Below are positions 26,857-35,297 of a stretch of DNA of 64,000 nucleotides, one piece after another (position 1 is the stretch's first letter; each line of letters starts with the position of its first letter). Source of the stretch: Spirochaetes bacterium ADurb.Bin218 (GTDB taxonomy: Bacteria; Spirochaetota; UBA4802; UBA5550). Where the stretch lies: positions 1-64,000 of the forward strand of contig MWCI01000009.1 of the NCBI GenBank assembly GCA_002069965.1. The letters run 5' to 3'. The notes under the pieces are model-generated. The model searched no databases, was not told the origin of the DNA, and worked only from the letters and a program-made list of their open reading frames with translations. The position numbers and the translations under genes are program-made.

Positions 26857-28046
26857 TATCTATTGTAAAGTTCACATTTTCCTGTCATTAAGTATTTTAC
26901 TCCCTCATCAAGGCCATCAAGAGTTAATTCAAACATAGGGAATACGTCTCTGATCATTCTGATTGAGTGAACATAATCCCATGTTCTCTTTGGCAGAGGG
27001 TTTAGCCAGATGGTATCCTTAAATTTTTCTTTGAATCTTTGCATCCAGACAATTCCAGGGGTATCGTTGTGATACCAATAGTCAATAGCTCCATTGACCC
27101 ATGTAAGCTCAGATGGAGCCATTTCAGCATCGCCTACTATTATTACTTTGTAATCAGAATCCTCAGATTTTATTACCTCCATGGTTGATACAGATTGATT
27201 TCTTTCCATATCTGTCCAGAGATCCTGGTAAAAGCAATTGTGAAAGTAGTAATGCTTAAATCTGCTTATCTGACCTGCTGCAGCGGAAAAGAGTCTTTCC
27301 ACCAGTTCAGAAAAAGGAGTCATAGAGCCACCAACATCCATAAGAAGCATAACCTTTGCACTCTTCTTCTCTTTAGTTTCCCAGACTAACTCTATTTCCC
27401 CTGCATTTTTGCATGTCCTGTCAATTGTCTGTTTTAGATCAAGTTTTTCACCCTGCCCCATTGGCAAAAGGGATCTTAGATGCGATAGAGCTACCCTCAT
27501 CTGTCTTGTATCAAGGGTGACGTCGCTTGAGTAATTTCTGAAGGTTCGTTTTTCTGCAATCTGAACAGCTCTTCTATGCCTTGACTCACCCTGACCAATT
27601 CTTATACCTGCAGGATTATAACCCCAGGCCCCTTGAGTCGAGCGGCCTCCTGTGCCTATGGCCTTATTCCCACCAACGTGATTTTTGTAATGGCCCTGCT
27701 TTAGCTGTTCCTCAAAGTTCCTCAAGACCTCGTCGAGGTTCAGCTGTTCAATCTGTCTTTTTTCTTCTTCTGTAAGTTTTAGCTCTTTTACTTTTTTTAA
27801 TCCAGCAAGTATTTCCTCAAGCATCTCATCTGTTGTTTCTATGCCGCCGAAGGTGTCCAGAAAGGCTATATCATATCTGTCGTAAAAGATTTCATTTTTT
27901 ACAAGGATAGAACGGGCCATATGGTAAAAATTTGTAAGGCTGCAGTCGTTCAGGTTTAATGCCAGTGCATGGTGGAGAGTTATCCACTCATGTAAAGAGA
28001 CTGGCACTCCCCTTGCCTTCAGATTGAAGAAAAAATTAATAAACAT
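26856..28046 (-). CDS. VWA (CoxE-like) domain protein
   Basis: 396 residues. The N-terminal part (FFFNLKARGVPVSLHEWITL) is typical of CoxE-like proteins; the C-terminal von Willebrand A domain has the MIDAS-like motif LLMDVGGSMTPF (DxGxS, first Ser replaced by Gly) at about 233-244 and IVGDAEMAPSEL. A central basic/glycine stretch (NHVGGNKAIGTGGRSTQGAWG) is probably unstructured. VWA proteins work with MoxR ATPases in metal cofactor insertion or complex assembly. It overlaps the upstream MoxR gene by 11 bases. No CO dehydrogenase or other client gene is nearby, so the target is unknown. Confidence 0.85.
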   Translation of the reverse strand: MFINFFFNLKARGVPVSLHEWITLHHALALNLNDCSLTNFYHMARSILVKNEIFYDRYDIAFLDTFGGIETTDEMLEEILAGLKKVKELKLTEEEKRQIEQLNLDEVLRNFEEQLKQGHYKNHVGGNKAIGTGGRSTQGAWGYNPAGIRIGQGESRHRRAVQIAEKRTFRNYSSDVTLDTRQMRVALSHLRSLLPMGQGEKLDLKQTIDRTCKNAGEIELVWETKEKKSAKVMLLMDVGGSMTPFSELVERLFSAAAGQISRFKHYYFHNCFYQDLWTDMERNQSVSTMEVIKSEDSDYKVIIVGDAEMAPSELTWVNGAIDYWYHNDTPGIVWMQRFKEKFKDTIWLNPLPKRTWDYVHSIRMIRDVFPMFELTLDGLDEGVKYLMTGKCELYNR

Positions 28047-28890
28047 CCCTTGTCCTCATGCTTGTGTTGTAAGCATAGTGGGATTTCCCGGATTTTTCTA
28101 CAATGTCTATATCCTCTTTTTTCTTGAGAAGAGTTCCAAGGAAAGGAATCTCTTTTTCAATGTCTTTTGCAGAAATCCCGCTTATTATTAAGGCCTGCAG
28201 CCAATCTATTAGTTCACTTGTAGAGGGCTTTTTTCTGAGCATGTCAAATTCTCTGATCCAGTAAAATTTTTTCAAAGCCTCTCTTAAAAGCTTTTTTTCT
28301 ATATCTGGAAAGTGAACATGGACAATTTCCTCCATGAGTTCCTGAGTTGGAAATTCAATATAATGGAAGATACATCTTCGCAGAAAAGGATCAGGCAGTT
28401 CCTTTTCGCTATTTGATGTTATGATTACAATGGGCCTTGTTTTAGCTTTAATTGTTTCCTTTGTCTCTGGAATATAAAAGCTCATCTCATCAAGCTCATT
28501 GAGAAGGTCATTGGGGAATTCTATGTCAGCCTTGTCTATCTCATCAATAAGAAGAACAACCTGCTCATCAGAGGCAAAGGCCTCTCCAAGTTTTCCAAGC
28601 TTGATATATCTTTTTATATCAGAAACATCGTTATCTCCAAAACGAGCATCATTAAGTCTCTGGACTGTATCATATACATAAAGACCTTCTTGAGCTTTAG
28701 TTGTGGATTTTATATTCCATACAATAAATTTTTTACCAAGACCTTTGGCAATGGAATGAGCCAGAAGAGTTTTCCCTGTCCCTGGTTCACCTTTTACAAT
28801 TAAAGGTCTGCCAAGAGCTATTGAGACATTGACATTGTCCCTGAGTTCCTTAGAAAGAACGTAATCATCTGTTCCCTTAAAATAGTTCAT
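28036..28890 (-). CDS. MoxR-family AAA+ ATPase
   Basis: 284 residues. Walker A GEPGTGKT (about 36-43), Walker B LLIDEIDKAD (about 112-121), sensor 1 ITSNSEKELPDPFLRRC with the arginine finger region. Domain order matches CoxD/MoxR ATPases, which remodel protein complexes together with a VWA partner, here the overlapping downstream gene. The pair is the classic MoxR-VWA module. Client protein unknown. The 175 bases upstream to the thioesterase gene hold no other recognisable feature. Confidence 0.92.
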   Translation of the reverse strand: MNYFKGTDDYVLSKELRDNVNVSIALGRPLIVKGEPGTGKTLLAHSIAKGLGKKFIVWNIKSTTKAQEGLYVYDTVQRLNDARFGDNDVSDIKRYIKLGKLGEAFASDEQVVLLIDEIDKADIEFPNDLLNELDEMSFYIPETKETIKAKTRPIVIITSNSEKELPDPFLRRCIFHYIEFPTQELMEEIVHVHFPDIEKKLLREALKKFYWIREFDMLRKKPSTSELIDWLQALIISGISAKDIEKEIPFLGTLLKKKEDIDIVEKSGKSHYAYNTSMRTRDVY

Positions 28891-29065
28891 CTTACCTACC
28901 CGTTTATTTTATATACTTTTAAGTTAAACCTTAATAATGATTGTAAATCATTATCCATAAATTTTAACTATAGCTTTTTTGCAGAAACAAGCTTTAAACC
29001 ATGGCACTATTAATGTCAATATTGGCAAGTATTTTTTTTGAGATAAAGCTTACCCCTTTAAAGAG

Positions 29066-29500
29066 TCATGAGTTGTATTGGCTCAATTTTTGCAAAAAAA
29101 TTTCTGGTATCTTTGCAATTTTTCTTTGAGAGTAATCAAAGGCAACAAAACCTGTTTCTGCCACAGCAGCTGTTTTGCCATTTTTTGATATTCTATGACA
29201 GAAACGTATGCTATTTTCTTCAATTTCTGCTATGTCAGACTCAATGAGGATTTTATCATCATAAAAGATCTCGCTTTTAAAATTTATGACCAGATCCCCC
29301 ATTATAATCCCTGTCTTGCCGTCGCCAAGATTGAGTTCATTTAAGCCAAGGCTTTTAAGTAAGGTGATGCGTCCATCGTGGATGAGATCAGCCATCTGAG
29401 CATTACCAACATGGCCCGCCTGATTCAGATTGGAGATTTTTACAATATGCTCATGCTTAAATCTGTAGGTTTCCTTTTCTGTAAGTTTTATTCTCGGCAT
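29066..29500 (-). CDS. Hotdog-fold acyl-CoA thioesterase
   Basis: 144 residues of the 4HBT/YbgC type. HIVKISNLNQAGHVGNAQMADLIHDGRI is the usual helix with the substrate-facing residues, followed by GIIMGDLVINFKSEIFYDDKILIESDI, the hotdog beta-sheet. Such enzymes hydrolyse acyl-CoA or acyl-ACP esters. In place of the usual catalytic Asp/Glu position I see the AGHVGN context, so the active site is of the AGHVGN/FadM-like kind rather than DxxGHVNN. Substrate not predictable. It is a single gene on minus, divergent from the amino acid transporter across a 491-base gap holding repeats and a leader. Confidence 0.8.
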   Translation of the reverse strand: MPRIKLTEKETYRFKHEHIVKISNLNQAGHVGNAQMADLIHDGRITLLKSLGLNELNLGDGKTGIIMGDLVINFKSEIFYDDKILIESDIAEIEENSIRFCHRISKNGKTAAVAETGFVAFDYSQRKIAKIPEIFLQKLSQYNS

Positions 29501-29576
29501 AAAGCCCCCTCTTTTAGGATGTAAGATTTTTTATAATTTAAAAAGAGTGATAAAAAAATTTTTAAAAGCAATTTAT

Positions 29577-29700
29577 TTCAGTAATTATTCCTAAATATAA
29601 TTTTTAGTGTAAAATTAAGAAAATATTATCCCAGCCGCCTTCGGCGGCTGGGATAATAGAGTATTTTTATTTTACAAGAACTTAAGGAATAAATACTGAA
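29577..29700 (-). repeat. MITE-like interspersed palindromic repeat, copy B (inverted)
   Basis: A 124-bp unit homologous, on the opposite strand, to 261-383, with ends TTCAGTAATTATTCC and GGAATAAATACTGAA on the plus strand. Its core is a strong hairpin of 15 base pairs: ATTATCCCAGCCGCC (from about 29625) with loop TTC and the complementary arm. It is flanked by TTTAT on both sides, a plausible 5-bp target duplication. In copy A the same core has decayed, so copy B looks younger. It lies in the divergent gap between the thioesterase and the ABC transporter, not at a gene end, so a terminator role is unlikely. Confidence 0.8.
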
Positions 29701-29727
29701 TTTATTTATATGTTATTTAAAAAAAAT

Positions 29728-29845
29728 TTCAGCAATAATTTTTTTTAATATAAAGCATTTTTTCCCCTTAAAAGGCGGGGAATAGATATTCTTGAGAATT
29801 TACTTTTGCTAAAAGCTTTTATTTTAAGTCTAAATTTTAATTGAA
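29728..29845 (+). repeat. Possible degenerate third copy of the repeat
   Basis: Begins TTCAG, has an AAAGCATTTTTTCCCC block and then GGCGGGGAATAGATATTCTTGA, matching in order the blocks of copy A (AAATGCTTTATTATCCCC and GGCGGGGATGATAGTTTCTTGA), and ends near TTGAA at about the same overall length. The similarity is patchy and in AT-rich sequence, so this is tentative. TTCCCC/GGGGAA still forms a short hairpin. Confidence 0.4.
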
Positions 29846-29868
29846 TTATAAGTTAATACATTTATAGC
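29841..29868 (+). promoter_or_regulatory. Promoter candidate for the amino acid ABC transporter
   Basis: TTGAAT (29841-29846), 16-base spacer, TATAGC (29863-29868). Transcription would begin at about 29875, immediately ahead of the structured leader. Match to consensus is moderate. Confidence 0.4.
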
Positions 29869-29876
29869 TTGTAAGA

Positions 29877-29991
29877 AAGCAGTGAAATCTGACTATTTTA
29901 TATTAGCTTTTTCTGTCGGGAGAGACAGTATATAAAAATAAAATTAAGTTTCAGATTTACGCTGCAAAACTTAAACTAAAGGAGAGTTTTA
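29877..29991 (+). ncRNA. Structured 5' leader, possible riboswitch
   Basis: AAATCTGA (29885-29892) pairs perfectly with TCAGATTT (29951-29958), extended across a small internal loop by GCAG (29879-29882) with CTGC (29962-29965). Inside is a hairpin CTGTC/GACAG (29913-29928) with loop GGGAGA. This closing-stem plus internal hairpin arrangement, beginning at the predicted transcription start and ending 19 bases before the ribosome site AAAGGAGAG, looks like a regulatory RNA. I do not match it to a known riboswitch class. Ligand, if any, might be the amino acid transported. Confidence 0.45.
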
Positions 29992-30795
29992 ATGAAAAGG
30001 AGTATTGTGACATTAGTTTCGCTTTTAATTTCTGCTCTTTTTATCGTAAGCTGCACCAAGGATTCTGCAAAGGACAAATCACTTGAGCAGATTAAGGCTA
30101 AGGGCTATTTTGTTGTAGGCCTTGATGATCAGTTTCCACCTATGGGATTTAGAGGAACTGATAACAACGAGATTATAGGTTTTGACATTGACCTTGCAAA
30201 GGAAGCTGCAAAAAGGCTTGGGGTGAGAGTTGAGTTTAAGCCTGTTGCATGGGACGGAATTATCTTTTCTCTCAATAAGGGGGATATAGATGTTGTATGG
30301 AATGGTATGACTATTACAGAGGAGAGAAAGCAAAAGATTGAATTCTCTAAACCATACCTCAACAATAGACAGATCATAATGGTTGCAGCAGACAGCAATA
30401 TAACAAGTAAGGATATGCTCAAAGGAAAGATTGTTGGTCTGCAATTGGGTAGCAGCAGCGAAAACGCTCTTAATGAAGCAGCTGATTTAAAGAAAAGTCT
30501 TAAGGATGTTAAAAAATACGAAAACAATACCCTTGCCTTAATGGATCTTGCAGCAAAAAGAGTTGATGCTGTTATTATTGATGAAATCGTTGGCAGATGG
30601 AATATGGCTAAAAAACCAGGAGCTTTTAAGGTGCTAAGAGAAGATCTTGGGACAGAGCTTTATGGTGTTGGTATCAGAAAAAATGATATAACATTTAAAG
30701 AAGCACTGGACAAAGTTCTTGATGAAATAAAAAATGACAAAGTTGGCGAAGAAATTTCAAAGAAATGGTTTGGAGAGAATATTCTCCTGAAGTAA
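29992..30795 (+). CDS. Amino acid ABC transporter substrate-binding lipoprotein
   Basis: 267 residues. The signal ends with lipobox IVSC (Cys near 21), then a family 3 solute-binding domain: GYFVVGLDDQFPPMGFRGTDN, EIIGFDIDLAKEAAKRLGV, FKPVAWDGIIFSLNKGDIDVVWNGMTITEERK and the end GEEISKKWFGENILL. This type binds polar amino acids such as glutamine, cystine or arginine. GGAGAG precedes the ATG. It is the first of three genes for a complete HisJ/GlnH-type importer. The exact amino acid cannot be told from sequence. Confidence 0.95.
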   Translation: MKRSIVTLVSLLISALFIVSCTKDSAKDKSLEQIKAKGYFVVGLDDQFPPMGFRGTDNNEIIGFDIDLAKEAAKRLGVRVEFKPVAWDGIIFSLNKGDIDVVWNGMTITEERKQKIEFSKPYLNNRQIIMVAADSNITSKDMLKGKIVGLQLGSSSENALNEAADLKKSLKDVKKYENNTLALMDLAAKRVDAVIIDEIVGRWNMAKKPGAFKVLREDLGTELYGVGIRKNDITFKEALDKVLDEIKNDKVGEEISKKWFGENILLK

Positions 30796-30798
30796 AAA

Positions 30799-31452
30799 AT
30801 GGAAAGCTATATAAAATATTTACTTGATTCAACAATTTTTATCCTTGAGGGTAGTGTTTTAACTGTTAAGCTATATGCAGTTACTATAATTTTTGCAATA
30901 CCCTTTGGGATAATACTTGCCTTGATGAAGATATCCCGTTTTAAGACTCTGAGATATCTCATAAGCTTTTATACCTGGGTGTTCCGCGGAACACCCTTGC
31001 TTCTGCAATTATTTTTTACATATTACGGGCTATCAATAATAGGTATTACCCTACAGCCCTTTACAGCTGCAGCCTTGACTTTTGTGGTGAACTATTCAGC
31101 TTATCTTACAGAGATATACAGAGCTGGCATTGAGTCCATAGACAAGGGTCAGTACGAGGCAGCAAGAGCTCTGAATATGGACTATTTCCAAACGATGAGA
31201 AGAATTATTCTGCCCCAGGTTGTTCGTAGAACAATCCCTCCCACCTGTAATGAGGCTATAACTCTTGTGAAGGATACTGCTTTAGTTGTAGTTCTTGGAA
31301 TGGGGGATCTTCTAAGATCTGCCAAGGAGCTTTTTTCAAGGGATTTTGCTATAACCCCCTTTGCAATAGCTGCAGTTTTATATTTGCTTATGACTACAGT
31401 TATTGTTTATTTTTTCAGAAAGATTGAAGATAAATATTCGGTTTATGAATAA
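30799..31452 (+). CDS. Amino acid ABC transporter permease
   Basis: 217 residues, HisMQ/GlnP family, with about five membrane helices. The conserved N-terminal region [20 protein letters not shown] and the EAA loop [21 protein letters not shown] contact the ATPase. It starts 3 bases after the binding protein and ends 2 bases before the ATPase gene. Only one permease is present, so it most likely forms a homodimer. Confidence 0.95.
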   Translation: MESYIKYLLDSTIFILEGSVLTVKLYAVTIIFAIPFGIILALMKISRFKTLRYLISFYTWVFRGTPLLLQLFFTYYGLSIIGITLQPFTAAALTFVVNYSAYLTEIYRAGIESIDKGQYEAARALNMDYFQTMRRIILPQVVRRTIPPTCNEAITLVKDTALVVVLGMGDLLRSAKELFSRDFAITPFAIAAVLYLLMTTVIVYFFRKIEDKYSVYE

Positions 31453-31454
31453 CT

Positions 31455-32219
31455 ATGAAAATGATAGAAGCCATAAATGTATGCAAATCCTTCGGAGCTC
31501 ACAGAGTTCTTGATAATATAAATCTGGTTGTTAACAAGGGAGAGGTTGTTGCTGTTATAGGACCTTCTGGTTCTGGCAAAAGCACATTGCTCCGATGTTT
31601 CAATGGACTTGAGGAAATAGATACTGGAGAGATAATAATCGAAGGAGATGTTTTTTCAAAGAAACTCAGCAAGCATAGCAGGGATCAAATTACCAATAAA
31701 AGGAAAAGAGAGATCTCCATGAAGCTTGGCATGGTTTTTCAGCATTTTAATCTATTTCCTCATAGAACTGTTATTGAAAATATTATAGAGGCTCCTGTAA
31801 CAGTCCTTGGCATGGATAAAGATGAGGCAATAAAACGTGCTGAGGAATTGCTTAAAAAGGTTGGTCTTCTGGACAAGAGAGATTCTTATCCTTCAAAGAT
31901 CTCTGGAGGGCAAAAACAGAGGGTGGCAATAGCCCGTGCTCTCGGGATGAATCCTGATATAATGCTTTTTGATGAGCCTACATCAGCCCTTGATCCAGAG
32001 CTGGTTGGAGAGGTTCAGAGGGTAATAAGTGATCTTGCAAAGGAAAGGATGACAATGTTGATTGTTACTCATGAGATGGGCTTTGCAAGCAAGGTTGCAA
32101 ATAGGGTGATATTTATGGATGATGGAAAAATAATTGAGGATTGTACTCCAGAAAAAATATTTTCCAATCCAGATCATCCCCGCATAAAGACCTTTATAGA
32201 GAAGATTGCAAAAAGGTGA
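31455..32219 (+). CDS. Amino acid ABC transporter ATP-binding protein
   Basis: 254 residues of the GlnQ/HisP type. Walker [10 protein letters not shown] (about 36-44), Q-loop [12 protein letters not shown], signature [15 protein letters not shown], Walker [14 protein letters not shown] and H-loop VTHEMGF are all present. It powers the importer formed with the two preceding genes. It could start at MKM or the second Met; the first is two bases after the permease stop. The operon may end at the terminator-like hairpin near 32359. Confidence 0.96.
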   Translation: MKMIEAINVCKSFGAHRVLDNINLVVNKGEVVAVIGPSGSGKSTLLRCFNGLEEIDTGEIIIEGDVFSKKLSKHSRDQITNKRKREISMKLGMVFQHFNLFPHRTVIENIIEAPVTVLGMDKDEAIKRAEELLKKVGLLDKRDSYPSKISGGQKQRVAIARALGMNPDIMLFDEPTSALDPELVGEVQRVISDLAKERMTMLIVTHEMGFASKVANRVIFMDDGKIIEDCTPEKIFSNPDHPRIKTFIEKIAKR

Positions 32220-32305
32220 TAATTTTTAAAATTGGCTCTATAGCCATAAATAAGAAATATTCTTACATTTTATTAATATAAGCCCCGATTGATCAGGAGA
32301 GGATT

Positions 32306-32791
32306 ATGATGTATAAAAAATTACCATTTAAGTTGTATCATATTCATGATTTTCTCTCAGCCCCCATCGCTACAGCAAGGGGGTTTTTTTTTAATTTTTT
32401 AATAAAAGTTATCCCTGTGGTTTTATTCAGTATCTCCTGCTCTTCTCATCAAAAGATTAATCTCCAGAGTGAAGGATTTTATGGCAATACTTTGAGAATA
32501 GTTGTTTATGATTTTATAATTCCTGAGGGAGAGGCGGAAATAAACTCTGACAATGAGCAGATAAAAGAAAAGGTTTATTCAAGAGCCACCCTTTTAATTG
32601 CAAGCTATCTATCAATTAAAATCCCAAAGGAAAAAATTTCTCCTGCAACAGATAAGCTGTTTAATAATGCCATTGAAAAGACCTTAGGGAGTTGCAGGAT
32701 TATGTCCCTTAGTGCAGAAGAGAATAGCTATTATTATATAGTGGCTGACTTTGATATTTCCCCAATCAATGATGCTCTTGCCAGCCTTTAG
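32306..32791 (+). CDS. Putative lipoprotein with long leader
   Basis: 161 residues if read from the ATG at 32306, which has an excellent ribosome site AGGAGAGG. The signal is unusually long: about 30 residues precede the hydrophobic stretch FFFNFLIKVIPVVLFSIS and the lipobox SISC (Cys near 45). The mature part (about 116 residues: LRIVVYDFIIPEGEAEIN, KVYSRATLLIASYLSIKIP) has no recognised family. A terminator-like hairpin lies inside the leader codons. No good start exists between hairpin and lipobox, so either this start is real or the gene is disrupted. It overlaps the convergent rhomboid gene by 4 bases. Confidence 0.6.
   Translation: MMYKKLPFKLYHIHDFLSAPIATARGFFFNFLIKVIPVVLFSISCSSHQKINLQSEGFYGNTLRIVVYDFIIPEGEAEINSDNEQIKEKVYSRATLLIASYLSIKIPKEKISPATDKLFNNAIEKTLGSCRIMSLSAEENSYYYIVADFDISPINDALASL
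32359..32392 (+). terminator. Terminator-like hairpin inside a coding region
   Basis: CCCCC (32361-32365) pairs with GGGGG (32379-32383) across a 13-base loop and is followed directly by nine T (32384-32392), an intrinsic terminator layout. It lies 140 bases after the ABC transporter operon but within the leader codons of the lipoprotein gene. It may end the transporter transcript or act as an attenuator for the lipoprotein. Confidence 0.65.
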
Positions 32792-33651
32792 TGTATTGTC
32801 TCATTGCCAGATCTGTAGTAGTTGCGCCTTGCCCATTCGAGTCTTTTTTTCTCTTCTTCGCTTAGAGAGGCCATGCCATGTTTTGCAATTTTATCAAGGG
32901 TTTCATCTATAATTTGTTTAGCCTCTATGCGGACTTCTATTTCCTTTTTCTTTTTTTCGATTCTTCTTTTTTTCATGAACTTCTCAAAGAAGGATGCCCC
33001 TGATGATTTAAAGGATTTCTTTTGAAAAAATTTATATAATAGAAAGCCTGCCAATAAACCTCCCAGATGACCTATGTGACTTATGTTCCCACCAGAACCA
33101 CCTGCCGTTGACAATGTCCCAAAAAATTCCATTAAACCAAAGGCTATAAGAAGGTATTTTATCTTTATGGGAAACAAAAAGTATAGCAACACCTCTCTAT
33201 TTGGCCATGTGAGCCCATAGGCAAGTAAAAGGCTATATATAGCACCTGAAGCTCCTATGGTTACAGAAAACTCACCTCTGCTTAAGGCAACATAGTAATT
33301 CATAAGAGCTATAAATAATCCAGCACCAATACCGGAGAATATATAATATTGCAAAAATTTTCTTTTTCCCCATATGCTTTCAAGATCTCCTCCAAACATC
33401 CACAAAGCAAGGAGATTGAAAAATATATGAAACCAGCCACCATGAAGAAACATATAGGTAAAGGGCTGCCATAACATTAGATTTGAAACAAAGCCATTAT
33501 GGCTTATGCCAAGAAAAACCTCCAACATGTTTGGTTCAAAAAGACCTGCTATCTGCTGAATAATAAATACAGAAAAATTAATTATCATTAAGAGTTTAAC
33601 CCCTTGTGTGAGAGGTCCTCCAAAACGTATACTTATATTCCTCTGATACAT
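32788..33651 (-). CDS. Rhomboid-family intramembrane serine protease
   Basis: About 287 residues with six membrane helices. Catalytic serine in GASGA (Ser139 counted from the alternative ATG at 33663) and catalytic His in HIGHLGG (His199) form the rhomboid dyad; WQPFTYMFLHGGWFHIFFNLLALWMFG is the L1/TM2 signature. A charged C-terminal tail of about 70 residues follows (KKRRIEKKKKEIEVRIEA). I place the start at 33651, where GGAG precedes the ATG. Rhomboids cleave membrane proteins within the bilayer; the substrate is unknown. Its gene follows the HD-GYP regulator on the same strand. Confidence 0.93.
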   Translation of the reverse strand: MYQRNISIRFGGPLTQGVKLLMIINFSVFIIQQIAGLFEPNMLEVFLGISHNGFVSNLMLWQPFTYMFLHGGWFHIFFNLLALWMFGGDLESIWGKRKFLQYYIFSGIGAGLFIALMNYYVALSRGEFSVTIGASGAIYSLLLAYGLTWPNREVLLYFLFPIKIKYLLIAFGLMEFFGTLSTAGGSGGNISHIGHLGGLLAGFLLYKFFQKKSFKSSGASFFEKFMKKRRIEKKKKEIEVRIEAKQIIDETLDKIAKHGMASLSEEEKKRLEWARRNYYRSGNETIH

Positions 33652-33680
33652 TGCTTGCTCCATTAATCCATTGGGATGAT

Positions 33681-35297
33681 CTATTCTGAAAACTTCATTC
33701 GGATTTTGTTAAATTCATCGGCGTTTTTTAGGAATAAATTAAAGAGAGTGGGATCAAACTTCCCAGCCTCGTTTTTCATTATTTCTATAGACTCCTCATG
33801 AGAAAAGGCTTCTTTGTATGGCCTTTTCGATGTGAGAGCATCATATACATCAGCAATTGTAACAATGCGCGCAGCAAGAGGTATCTCTTCCCCACTAAGC
33901 CCTGTTGGGTATCCCTTTCCGTCCCACCTCTCGTGGTGATAGAGTATAATATCCATAGCCATATTTAAAAAGTAGTCTGCACCCTGCCCTTCTGATGCTT
34001 TTTTTAATGCCTCATATCCAATTAAAGTATGTTTTTTCATTATTTCAAATTCCTCTTCAGTGAGATGACCCCGTTTTAGTAGAATGCTATCTGGTATTCC
34101 AACTTTTCCTATATCGTGCAGAATTGAGGAATCATATATGTCTCTTATGAATCTGGAATTTATTTCAGGATGATCTCCTTCGTATCTATATAGCTGGAGT
34201 AATAGCACAGAATAATTTCTTATTCTTTCAAGATGAGCCCCTGTCTCTGAATCGCGGGCATCTGCAAGGCTGCTAAGGGCAAATATTGTTGTCCTCTGTG
34301 TCTTTATAACCTGCTCTGTTCTTTCAAAAACCAGCTGTTCAAGATTTTTTGAATGATTCTCTATTTCTTTCATAAGTTCTGCCCTCTGAACTCCAAGGGC
34401 AATCTGACCTGCTATGGATTTTACAAAGGTTATGTGGAAATTCTTAAAAGCTGCTTTTTGAGTGGATACAAAAAATATAATACCCCTTATTTGTTCTTTA
34501 ATCTTTAAGGAAACTGCAAGTATAGAATTAATCCCATTGCGATAAAATTCCTTAAATATCTCGTGTGCGTCATATTTCTGTATGTGAAGACCCAGATCTG
34601 TAATATTACTAAGATCCCTTTCATCTGTTATATACTGATTAAGAGAAAACTGTGATACCAGAAATCTGTCCCCTTTTTGGACTATGCTGTTTAGTATTAC
34701 ATTGGAAAATGCTGCATTTTCTACAGTCAAAAATGTATTTGTTTCATTAAGCAAAGTGAGGATCATGCCATTAAAGGGGATGATCCTTTTCAAAGACATA
34801 TTGAGCATGGCAAAGATCTCATCAGTATTCTTGCCGCTATTGAGCATTGATATTATCTCATTTATTTTTTCCAGCTCTGCAAGGTGTCTGTCCTTTTCCT
34901 CCCTTAGCTTTTTGCTCTCCACAGCTCGTTTTATGGAGTATTCAATAATATCAAAGTCATCAATGGGTTTATATAGAAAGTCATAGGCTCCAGACTTAAG
35001 AGCAGCTATTATATCTTCATTTGTGCCATGGCCAGTTAGGACTATTTTGGGTATGTTCGGGAAATCCTTTGACATAGCTGCAAGGAGTTCTCTACCTCCA
35101 AGGCGGGGCATCTGTAAATCTGTCATGACAAGATCGTAAGAGAATGTATTGAGCATCTCAAGTGCTGTTTTACCATCTTCAGCTGTATCCACATAAAAGC
35201 CGAGGCTTGTTATGTATTTTTTTAATACATTCCTGACCAGCAGATCATCATCTACAACAAGGATACTGTAGTTGTTTGTGTTAATATCCTGATCCAT
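33681..35297 (-). CDS. Response regulator with GAF-like and HD-GYP domains
   Basis: 538 residues. A CheY-like receiver domain (about 10-125; phospho-acceptor D60 in DLVMTDLQMP, acidic pair D16/D17, Lys in FLYKPID) is followed by a GAF-like sensor (about 150-300), a short coiled coil, and an HD-GYP domain (about 335-530) with HDIGKVGIP, HH in YHHERWDGKGYPTG, and IADVYDALTSKRPY. HD-GYP proteins hydrolyse cyclic di-GMP, often controlling motility and biofilm formation. No histidine kinase is adjacent. It is transcribed with the rhomboid gene 18 bases or so downstream. Confidence 0.95.
   Translation of the reverse strand: MDQDINTNNYSILVVDDDLLVRNVLKKYITSLGFYVDTAEDGKTALEMLNTFSYDLVMTDLQMPRLGGRELLAAMSKDFPNIPKIVLTGHGTNEDIIAALKSGAYDFLYKPIDDFDIIEYSIKRAVESKKLREEKDRHLAELEKINEIISMLNSGKNTDEIFAMLNMSLKRIIPFNGMILTLLNETNTFLTVENAAFSNVILNSIVQKGDRFLVSQFSLNQYITDERDLSNITDLGLHIQKYDAHEIFKEFYRNGINSILAVSLKIKEQIRGIIFFVSTQKAAFKNFHITFVKSIAGQIALGVQRAELMKEIENHSKNLEQLVFERTEQVIKTQRTTIFALSSLADARDSETGAHLERIRNYSVLLLQLYRYEGDHPEINSRFIRDIYDSSILHDIGKVGIPDSILLKRGHLTEEEFEIMKKHTLIGYEALKKASEGQGADYFLNMAMDIILYHHERWDGKGYPTGLSGEEIPLAARIVTIADVYDALTSKRPYKEAFSHEESIEIMKNEAGKFDPTLFNLFLKNADEFNKIRMKFSE

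Noticed and set aside
26856-28890. CO dehydrogenase maturation genes coxD/coxE
   Set aside because: Only the general MoxR-VWA pairing is seen; no cox structural genes are in the window, so no cox names were assigned.
29625-29658. Strong GC hairpin as an intrinsic terminator
   Set aside because: It lies between divergent gene starts, lacks a proper T-run, and is the core of a repeated element with terminal inverted repeats.
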